Assembly (NCBI GenBank): GCA_903813345.2
Contig: CAIIXF020000009.1
Coordinates: 27,006,740-27,070,739 of the forward strand
Source of the DNA: Owenia fusiformis
Lineage: Eukaryota > Annelida > Polychaeta > Sabellida > Oweniidae
Direction of reading: 5' to 3'
DNA: 64,000 nucleotides
Part shown: in pieces, positions 34,401 to 46,400 of the stretch
Position numbering within the stretch: position 1 is the first letter of the stretch
Layout of the letters: every line of letters begins with the position of its first letter
Program-made: the position numbers and the translations under genes
The notes under the pieces: generated by a model
Told to the model about the DNA's origin: nothing
Database searches by the model: none
Seen by the model: the letters and a program-made list of their open reading frames with translations, nothing else

Positions 34401-37400
34401 AGTGCTATATATTGAAATTGCAAGTATCATTACTTTAAAACTGACTAAATTGACAAATTACAAATAAATATTGTTTCTTACCACTGATTGGTCATGTTTC
34501 CATTTCTGTACTCCAGTTAGACTCTGGGTGGGTGTGGACATCAACTGTCGCCTGAAAGCACACACATAGTATTGCATGAATAGACATTGAGGGTAAAGGT
34601 CCACGTGCAGTATGGCAAGTGATTTTAGACGGTCATATCTTTCACCATGAGTACTTTCTGGGCATAAATACAGTGGTTTTCATTAAACAATATGTTTTCT
34701 TTCAAGTGAAGTCCCCATGATGATAAAAATATCAATCGAACAATTTGAAATATTATAAATAGGGACCCCACATCAACAATCTTTTCAAAACTTATTTGCT
34801 CAAAAGAGGATCTTCTTTTTCTGATTTTTATTGCATGAAAAGATTATTCAACAAGGGGTCTAAAACATCTTCAAAAGTAGAATGGTATTGAAAGTCTAGT
34901 TTTGAAGATATCAATTTTCGATGACCAAAAGCATGCTGAAAACAATGGATAGCATGAGTTTTCCCTATGGGAAAATAACATGGGAAATGTGGTTTTTAAC
35001 TTTATCGCATTTCAATACCCATTCCCTTTTCAGAAGTTATTAATATAGTGTAGAAGAAACTTTTGATATATGTATTTAAATTGAGAAGAAATACACTGAT
35101 AAAACATGTTCGTGTTTTACAACTTAATTTTCTATCTTGAAACTTCTATACATTTCTGGATGATTTTGCAAACATAAATATCTTTTTCAACATGTTCACT
35201 TCTCAGATTTCTTGTGTTACAAATGATTTCTTAGAATCAAGGTCTGCTATGATATGGAAGGTCGACATATATTATCTTGATAAGTAAGTTTATTATTTAC
35301 TATTATGATTGAATTAATGGGCTAAGGCACACAAATATTACCGAATGTCATGATAACTGTAGAATCCCTTGCATGGAATTATACAAACTATTCACAATCT
35401 GTTCACAAATACAATTACAGTTAAATGATGTTTTTCTATTTGTGAGAAGTAGGGCTAGCACAGAATGGAATCGGAGCAGAACAGAGTAGATTTTGGAACT
35501 TGCCTTCGAAATTCAGAACTGAGCAAGTGAACTCCGCAATGCTTATAAAAATATGTGTATATCTCATTTATTCCAGTGCCTTATCATGAATACAATTGGC
35601 AAGTAAAACTAAACTGAAATGATAATTCTGAAAAATTTGAATATGAAGAGGCAATTTTCAAAGTCTGTAGGTAAAATTGAAAGGGATAGACAGGACCATT
35701 CAGTGCCAGCCCAATCTATAATGAACATATTCCAAACTAAAATTGAAAAATGACTAATTTTCTGATGGTTGTGAACAATACATAAAGTATGTATGGATTC
35801 CAATCCCTTAAACTTCAATAGACATAAAACTTAACCTGTGACATATTTTGTAAAGACCTCCTGATATAAAGTCAGACTTATATTATAATTAATGTTGCAA
35901 GCACTTGAGCTTTGATTGAGATAAGAGTCTCAATAACAGATTATCAGATGCCAGACATGTTACAACAAACTTAACAACAAAGTTAAATAAATAAGTGTGA
36001 CGAAAAGCCAGAATCGTGCTTTTTCTCTAAATAATGCATGTTATAAAAAGGTAGTGACAAATAATATAAAGATTTGGAGCTGATACCCTTAATACTCAAA
36101 ACCAACATTATCAAGTTAAATATCCTGCATAATGTACTTTGCAAATTCATGGCTTTCACTCAGTTGCAGCAGACTCCTCTCATATTTTTGTGCTTGTTGC
36201 CTATTTTGGGCAATATATAAATCGAGTCTAACAAACAATGCCTTATGCAAAGATATCATCATTTTTTACAATCAAACGACAAATCGGTACATTCACTTCA
36301 ATGTTTTGCAATGTGAACTTTTTTTCTGAAAAAACTGAATAATAATCATGTATGTATTATCTGTATTATCCAAGTTAAGTTTAAATTATGTCTAGTGATT
36401 TTTAATCAATCAGTAATAAATAACTTTGGGGATTTTTAACCCTGAAATTGAACCCTAAATTAGATTTCTATTTTCTTTCTTATATGAGCTGTCCAATAAA
36501 CTCAAAATCATTCATCACCCTTAAATTCACAATTAAGAATTGAAATCAAAGAGTTGGTATAATAGATAAGAAATCATGAATCAGATCTCCAAAATTGTAA
36601 GAATATCAGCGGCTTTAAAAATATCCCGCAAACTGACAGAGCCTCTTAAGAACACTCAAAATTAAGATATTCAAATTCAAAATAATTAGCCTGTAATTGT
36701 AAAACAACATTGTGTCGATATGCACAAAAATAAAAAAAAAACATGCACAAACTTTTAAAACGAAAGAAATTCTTAGAAATAGCATGTTCGAGGTTATAAA
36801 GGCCTACAATATGAATCAATGCATCAATATAGATGCAAATAAATACTACACATTATTAGCCTAGTCATGGCCTAAACTTATAAGAATAGGCTTGAAATAG
36901 AAATCACGATTGGACTTAAGTATTTTGTGCACGAATTCATGATTCAATACATAATGAATCAATATTTCATTATTCAAATGTAAACATATTTTCAGGTTTG
37001 TGCCAGGTAAAAACAACAAAATAAATATTGTAAATACTTTTCTAAATAGATTATGTTTGCAATATGGAATTGACTTACTTCCTGCGAAAGCTATTTGGAT
37101 TTTGATATAATAGCTTTCCCACGGAGCATTTGGACAGCTCAGTGATCGTGACCTTTGAAATCGAATTAAGTAGATCCGCGGCTTACTTTTGGTCTCTAAC
37201 TGTGTCTTACATCAGTATCATCAATCCGTTTAAGTATTGGAGCGCTGGAGTACTTCTTTTTCGATCAAGACTTGTAATTGTTAGGTCGAGTGAATCGTTT
37301 TACTGCCAAATTCCAATATGGCGGTTTCTGCTCGGACATTTTCGTAAATCTCCGGAGGTTGTCCGAACCTAACTAATTCTCAAAATTCATTTCGTTCGTT

Positions 37401-40400
37401 GCGTATCTCGCACCTAGCAAACCGCCATATTGGAAATAGGTCTGTAAAACTTTAACTCGATGAACAATTTACAAGTCTTGATCGAAAAAGAAGTACTCCA
37501 GCGCTCCAATACTTACACGGATTGATGATACTGATGTAAGACACAGTTAGAGACCAAAAGTAAGCCGCGGATCGACTTAATTCAGTTTCAAAGGTCACTA
37601 TTGATCAGCTGTTCACTTCTCTGTTTGAGAGCCATAAGTTTCAAAATCTAACATGGCTCTCGAAGTGAGTAAGAATTGACCAGATCAGAATATTAAGTGG
37701 GTCTATTGAAATATATAATGCCCTTCAAAATGAAACGTACCAGTTCTCTAAAAATAAGCTATAAGAAACTTTGTGACCTCTGAATTACCTCATTAAAATG
37801 CTCAATCACACAAAACATAAAAAAACTGTTTACTCATTAAATTACATGTACAGGTGTATACTGTATGTAAAAATCAATTAATTTTTGTTCCGAATTTATA
37901 GTTATTTCATTTATGGTTTTTCAATCTCTTATATGCTTTTATAATCCGACATACATGAATTGATGAATATGAATCTGTATATGAACTTTTGTGTGTTGTT
38001 CAACCTCATAATTTTTATATATTTACATTAAGTTATTGTATTCAACACATGTACTTGATAAATGTTCAAGATGTTTTCCCAATTGTTACAAATGCTATGA
38101 ACGTAGATGATCAAAGTTTGATTTAAAAAAATCTAGTGGTCAAAGTCATTTAATATAATCATTGATATGGTAATCATGATTTCCTAATAAGAAAAAATTG
38201 GAATTCCTAAGGCTACATCTTTCTCATTAGCTAATAATAAAAATACAGCAAGAGTTATGATGGTTAAAACAAACTGAATGCAGTGCCTAAAATATTTGCT
38301 AACATACAAGATGTGAAAACCCTATTCGAGAACCTACTTACAGATAAAAATGAAGTTCACATTTCAAATATTAAAAATACCCAAATCCTAATGAACCATG
38401 TGTTGAAATGTTTCTACTGACCTTGTCTGGTCGGCTAGAGCATGTACACCTTTAGCAGTTGCAGCACTAACTGCAGCATTAGTGCTACGTCTATCTCTAC
38501 TAGGTAGTTCTATCTCTGGCCCTTTAGAGGTCATAACCTCTATCGGAGCATGCATGTGGGTCTTACGTCGTCTAAGGGTCCCCCCACTCCTCTCGTGATG
38601 ACTGGGCAGGTGGCTTAGTAGCATTTTGTCTTTCGTCATCTCCTGGTTAGCATTGTTATTCATTTCTTGGCTACGAACTCTTGATTTGCTTTTACCCTTA
38701 TGTTTAGAGTAATGCTGAGTGTGCTCTCTAGGAGGGCTCTCATCCACTCCTCCAAGGACTGCTGCACCACCACCAATGGCTCGAGCAGTAGGGGATCTTG
38801 GATCATCATGCTCATATCCACGATTGGTTTCCCCATAGTCTGGTTCCAGTTCATCCGGTCTTACATCACTCAGTTCAATAGGTTTACCAGGATGATTCCC
38901 AGGACTTGGTGGTCCCTGCACCATGGGAGCTGGTGGTCCATGATAACTAGATTGCTTTACCCTTGGGCTTGATGGTCCCTGATGCACGGGATGTTGTTGT
39001 CCCATGGGAGCTGGTGGTCCTTCTTGATAACTACGACGCTTTCCTCTTGGACTTGGAGGTCCCTGTTGGTATTGATGTGGTCCTCTATCTTGAGAATGCC
39101 TTCCTCGCTCTCTATCATGAGGATCTCTTCCTGGCGGATATTGTCCTCTCTCATCTGGGTATCCTCTTGGATCATCTCTATATCCTCTCTCATCTGGAAG
39201 TCTATGAATCCCAGGGGGAAGCTGCATAGGGGGACCTCTATTGTAATGAGAATCACTGCCATATTGGGGTCCTTGTCCATAGCGAGGATCTGGCCCATAG
39301 TTGGGGTCTCTCCCCTGATCTGGTGGGTAATTAGGGTGTCCTCTATACTGTGGCCCTCCTGGTGGAAATCCATAAGGATTAGGTCTCCCACCATATCTTG
39401 GATCCATGTTCCTTGTTGAATTATTTCTATATGCACTAAAAGCTATCCTAGTATTTTATGTTTCATTTATATGTTTCTTTCAGCGTGTCAATATACCATC
39501 GATGAGTATTAAACTTTATTTACATGTTTCAGAAATGTGTAAATCACATCTATTGAAAAGCATAGAATGATCTTTATAGTTAATTCAACAGAATTTGAAT
39601 CCAATAAAGAGAGTCTGGAAGCTAAAGGTGATCATGTCAGCTTTGTATTATCCTACAATACTTCAATATTCCTATGAGTATAATCTAAATTCTTGATAAT
39701 CCACTAAAATTTCAAAACTTTTAATGTCCTCCATTCAAGGTATCTTCATTCTGGTTCCTTTATCTTAACTGATGTCTTTGTGTCGTGAGATAGGCCCGTA
39801 CATTAGATTTTGCCCTCGGCTTAACACCAGATTTTAACCTGCGATTTCTAAGAATCCACTCCTAGACTAACGTTCAAGTTCTAGTTTTATTGTCACAATC
39901 TACACTACAAATTATTACCTTTTAGCTTAACATGCACTATTCTGTTTACTTTACAGCCAAAGTAAATCATCTTTAGGTATTGGCACAGGAATTTAGCAGT
40001 ATTTTCTTACAGTCCCGGTCAAGAAATGATTGAACAGTCTTGAGACAAAATCAAATTTGGCGGCGAGTTAAAGATAAAAATGCAGCATAAAAATCTCCAA
40101 ATAGTTTCATATATTCCTTCAATAAGGATTTACATTCCAGTCCTAAAATATGTAATTTAAGCACTTTATGTGATTTGATGCTTATTGTATTAAGTTGCAT
40201 GCATTGTATATTTATTGTATTTAGTTGCATGCATTGTATATTGAGTAGTTCCTATTATAGTGTTTCTACAGTGTTAACATGCACATTTCAATATTTGCCT
40301 CACTTAAAATCAATTACTTTAAACATAAGCACAATATTTAAAAAATGATCGATAACAACCCTAAGGGACCATGTCAAGTATTCAGCACTTGCAAAAAGAC

Positions 40401-43400
40401 AAAAATGATGAATCATGACATACTATAAATATATTATAGTATACTATAAGTTTACTGTAGTACTATGAACAATAAATATTAGTTTTTAGTTTTGACCAAA
40501 GCCCTTCTAAGGGGGTGTTCTCAGAAAAAACATCTCCCAACTATCATACACCCTAACTTATGGTAGGAACATGGATTGTGGGGGGGGGGCAGAAATTAGA
40601 AATTTGTATATGGCATACATGTTTTTTCACATTCTACAGAGTGTACCTATTGACTAGTGTATGTATTTATAGCTTATTCAAAAAAGTAATTTGACTCTAT
40701 TTCTCATTTCTGTTTTTAATTGAATTTTTCCTTTAATTAACTCAATGTACTGTTTGCTACTTTTCAATGAATTCATACCATACAAAAGCAAATTATGGAG
40801 TTGACTAGTTGATCTAACGGTCAGTGGAAACCCTGCATTTCACTGTACTGTACAAACATATACAAGTACTGTACAGTGTACACACCTTACAAGGTAAATA
40901 AAATACAGGATTGTTCAAAGTGCTTTGATTGCAGTCATCCTTTTCTTAAAAATGATTGTGAAAGATGTGATGAAACAGTTTCTATTGAAAGACCTTAACT
41001 GCAGCCCATTGAAATACTGATCAACACTTATCAAAATGTCCTCATGCCTGTATCAATGACGTCAAATGGAGAGAATGACATGTGTGAATAATAATAAGCA
41101 ATGCAGGTTTGACATTATTCTACCTAATGATTTTTTATGATAGAGCGGCTTAAAATTTTCACATTCATGTTTTTTGGTCTCTGTATACTAAAAATGCTTT
41201 CAAAATTAAGTTCTGTATTTTCATGTAGGCTAAATATTTATAATCTGTCATAGCGAATTAGTCTTTCCCTGATGTGAAGGTTGTGCTATATATAGTAATT
41301 ATAAAGGCAGTTAGACGGATCTGGCGGACTAAAGCTGAAATTTCAGTGATCGAAAACCTATTTTTTACAGTACATTTCTTTTCTACGATACAATGTATAT
41401 CAATACTTTTTTTAAAACTATTCTACTTTGGACTTGTTTTTCAAATTACATATCAAAAGGTTATCATTAAAAGAATGATATATCTGAACAAAAGAAATAT
41501 ATCTTAAGATTGTATAATATAATTTCGATCAGCAACTGTTAAAAATATGGTGATAAATTGCTTTTTTATCTCAGAACATTCTACAGGTAAAGTTAAGAGT
41601 AACGGTGTCAATGTCACCTCGATCTTGATTTATCAAAATTTTCTGTAATGAATGGGATATATTGAAAAACTTATTGGCACATAAAAGAACATAAGTAAAT
41701 CAAAAATGACAGCATAACCTCCAAATTACTCCTTAAAAAATTTAATGTGACTCCTTAAAACTTCATGTGACCATTAGAAGCAACTTGGTGCCAATTGTAC
41801 TATTAAACTCTGTTATTTTCACTCCAGGAAATTGTACCCAATAAACAAATGCATAACAGCTTATCCTCATTCAAGTTTAAAAAGTACCGAGAAGATGTAT
41901 GAATCCCAGAAGAGATCGTTAATAGGACATTAAATCAGAGATGCATAAGTACAGTTTGGTGATCATATCATATTCAGAATAGAAGTAGAATTTCAAACGA
42001 GATATGCTATTTTCTAAACTAGCGCCATCTTTCAATAAAAGAATACTCAAAATATACAACTGTCAAACAACGTACATGATATTGAACAAATACAGAGTTG
42101 CCATAAAGTCACTTTACACTTTACATAGACATTATTTTGGAATAGTCAAGAGACTTTATGGACATCCTTTACTTCGAAGAATCTTAACCTTAAAGTAATC
42201 AAAAGGTGCATGGTTGAGATATATACTTGTATATGTGTAAATAGTCAAAACTAGCAATTATCTCTGTTGATCTACAATAAACCTTAACAGGTAATTTATA
42301 TTTATGCTCTAAAGTGTTAATGATAAGATAAGGAAATAAAACAAATAACAATACATGTATATCATGGATTTAAAGTAATGAAGTCTGTAAGTATATGACA
42401 GCGTAACAACATGTAGTACATATAGTTAAACATGCACGAGTATTTCAGAAGAAAAGGAACTTTTTATCATATATTACTCACACAATTAACTGAATACTAC
42501 ACAAACTTTTTGTATTTATATAAACACTAAAGAGAAAAAAATAATTCACACAAAAACGACATTAGCAGTTAGAGATCATTAATAGGGCTTGCAAACTTTT
42601 CACCAAGGTATTTTTAAATTACTTTTAAATTAATAGATGGCATAAAGGTGATGTAGATAAAAAATTAATGAAAACCCTGTTATGAATGTATCTACCACCC
42701 GGTATGCTGATTTGACTAGATCATGATTATTTCTATATATGTGTGAAGTTTGGGTGAAATTCATACTAAACATCGATGCCTATAAGCGCCCCCCGTTTTT
42801 GTCAAAATCGGGGGGCGCTTAACCGCTTTCTAAATCATGTCAGTAAGATCTTAGACTTGGTATGTGCTTAGCATGAATGTTGATCTAGTCAAATCGAGCG
42901 ATTTCATGAAAAATAAATCAATAAAGCACGAAATATAGAAGATAATCTCTCAAAATCAAACATCTATAGCAGTGTGGCCTAATTGTGACGTCACTACAAG
43001 ATAGAATCCATTCGGTGATCGCAAATCATCAATTGTTCTCTAACTATGACATCATTATATCCATGGTAACAATTGATTTAGGATTTCTTAACCTTGTAAA
43101 AATTTTAATCGTCCCCTGACTATTGCTAAAGACTAGTGATCAATAGTTTATATATCATACCATATATATACGGGATGTACCCAAGAGGTATTGCTCACCT
43201 TCCTTGGTGGTAAACAAGTTACATTAAAATTTTACATACCTGAGAACACGCTTTTTATCTAAAGATGCCGTCACATTTCGTAATGTTTGTTGTCTCTCCC
43301 AGTTCTCATGCTCTGTTGTTAAATTTGGTTCAATAGTCAGATCTACTTCATCAGCTCCATTCTGTACCCTAGTTGACCTGCGGCGTCGTAATGTGCTCCG

Positions 43401-46400
43401 TCGCCGATCCCGTTCTAAGCTAAAAGTCTTAGAATGTGGATCGTCTAAGTCTATTTGTTTGCTAGGTAATTGAGCAAGGAGTTCGTTGTGCTGAATACTG
43501 GATTGTCGTTTGAGGTGGTTATCTCTTCCGTGATTGTCATTCTGTACATCATTATGCAGATTCTCTGAAAAATCAGTTAAAATCCATGGATGAGATTTAG
43601 CCCTTCTTGTTTGCATTGCAACCCAATTATGTTCCTGTGATGGTGATTTATTGAATGGTTCAACTTTTGTCATCTTCTTAACGATAACATGTAGCGCAGC
43701 CCAATCCAGCTTCACCTTGTTTATCTCTGATAAATCTAATTTCTCGGATTACACAGGCACTAATCAGAATCAATTAAACGTCATTATATCTTATCCAAAT
43801 ATGGGATGAATCATTAATAGATATTCCAGGAACACTTTGATAAACAAGGAAATAAATATTCCGGTTCCAGCATACAGTGTTTGGTAACATCATACTTTAT
43901 AACATCCTATTACTGATTTTGATCCTTCAAAAAATCTTGATTTTCATCTTGATAACGATCCCAAAACAATCCAAACAAAGATATCAACTGATTTTTATTT
44001 GTCATTTCTAAGACTTCTATATAGACCTCCACTCAGTCCTTACTATAAAATGGTCGCTCAAAAGTCTAAATCCACAGAATAGAATACAGTTAATATATTA
44101 CGACTATAGTGGTATAGTGGCTGGTTCTGTTCTAGGCAATTGTAATACATGTAATGATAACTACTGATAAGGGCACTCAAGGCTACTTGGATTTTATCAC
44201 AGAGATGGCAATCAAGTTCATATTTTGTCTACACAATTGGTAGGGATAACAAAACAAATAACATTTTCTTGTTATTTAGAAACATAAAAGATAAGACAAT
44301 GTCAAGATGCTTTTAAAATATAGTATTCTCTCTAATAAATGCACAATGCTGCTCAAATTTTCCTGTATGAGGTGTCTTAAATTACAAAATCTCTGGGGAT
44401 TTTAAAAAAGGTTAATACTGTATATTGGTGATAGAAAGTATAGGCACTTTTTTTGATATTTTGATATTTAATATGTGTTTTCATTCAAGGGAAAGATATT
44501 CAAAGATATGCTTGTTAATAATAAGATACAAATAAAAATATAATAGTTGATTATCTTATCTATTATAAGACTGCAAAGATGTAAGCTATTTAAGGTTAAG
44601 TCTACATGATAAGTATTTTTTGGCAATATCCATTTTTATATTAACCAATAATTAACAAAATGGCTTAATGTTTTTCACATTTTGATATTTACCCATTATG
44701 GTTTCCTCAGTTCAAAATCAAAATATTTAAATTAAATGTTATAATGGCATTTCCCTAATTTTAGTTTAGAACTTTTTTTAGAAAGTGCAGAACTACCTTA
44801 ATATAAATAAATGGATGTACCTTAAAAATATCATTACAATCTCATGATAAAACAAGTATCTGCTCATATAAATCTGAAATATAGATTTGGTAAAACAACA
44901 CAATGAGGTAAACATTTCAGAGGGTGTTATTGTTCATTGATGTCGTACTATATTTTGAGGACAAATTGTAGCTCTTAAGCAGTCACAGTTGAGTTAATGC
45001 TTGATTCAACTCAATGCATTTCTAGTAAGCAGTAATCACACTGACAGTGATCTCCAGTAGTGTGTTCATAAATACACAAATTTATTTGGTAGATTCATAA
45101 GAAATTTCAGAGTTAACGCAACAGGAGTAATTATCCAATATCTATAACATTTTGGCCGTAGCTGATTTCTCTGTATCTAAATGCCATGATGATGATGTAG
45201 ACATTTAACAAAAGCAGTTATACTAACTAAATCTCTTTTGATCCTTATTCACAATGACTTCAAATAATGTTATAAAAATTGATTTTCTATAAAAATATAG
45301 AATATCTGCATCTTTTTCATCCAGTATATATAAGACTTAAAAAAGTAAGGAAATATGTTAAGCAAACAAACTCATAGACACCTTAAAAGGCATACAAGGC
45401 ATTAACATGCAAAATGTCACTACCTGCCATTTGTTACAGACACCATGTGTTATAGATGCCGACTGTCAAATGCCAAACACCAACCATCTGTCCACAAAAA
45501 AGTTGGGAGACTATAACAATATGTCACTACTTGGTGGTGACATAATAAACCAACATAATAAATTCATATTGACTAAAATTCAGAAAATCAGATCTACCTG
45601 TGTGCCTTGCCCCTGCCTTCCTCATGTTGCATTAAGATGAGCCTCTCTTTTAAGGGAAAAAAATCAAGCTACTGAACTGGAGTAAGAACCCAACCAAACA
45701 CTTGACACTTTTACAAAGTTTTTATCAGATGACATGAGTCTATTCAACAAAAGTAAACATTCAGAAGTTACCAACAGTAACAGTAAGTGAAATCACACCA
45801 CGTCATGTTTTTAGATGTAAAATACTGTGAAAGGAGAGAAATTAGCATGGAATTAACTTAACAGGGATGTAGTCGACACTATAAATTGTAAAGAAATACG
45901 AGAAATTATCTTACTTTGTTCATATTATAGAGAAAAGGAGGGGAATGGCCATGACTTATGTTTGTGTTAAGGACATTTCAAGTGGTACTTGGAGTTAAAG
46001 TAAATCTTCATCTCTGATTCGTGAGATGTTAAAAAGTAGAACTGGTTGTTTTTTTTGCGTTGGTAATGAATCAAACGCAATGTATTACTGATTTGAGCGT
46101 AATTCAACAGGTTAAAACAAGGTTGATGAAATCATTATTACAGCTCATGATTCAGACGCAATTTTCTACATTCATGATTATCTTATCCTCAATTAACTCA
46201 AACTTTTATTTTTATAATAACCTTAATAATCTTAATCTTTTAATAACTTAATATGAGTTTTATGGTAACACACATTAGATATAATACCCTTTGCATGCAT
46301 TTAACTTTGCATCTTTAAAAGATAAATTCTTCCACACTGTAAAAATTTAAGAAAAACCTCTGAACTTGTAAAGCCAACCATAGTATAGCATGTCATTGCC

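Noticed and set aside
38700-39419. Plus-strand and alternate minus-strand frames over TMC exon 3
   Set aside because: Shadows of a repetitive coding exon; the 339-codon minus frame joins neighbours in phase and the others do not.
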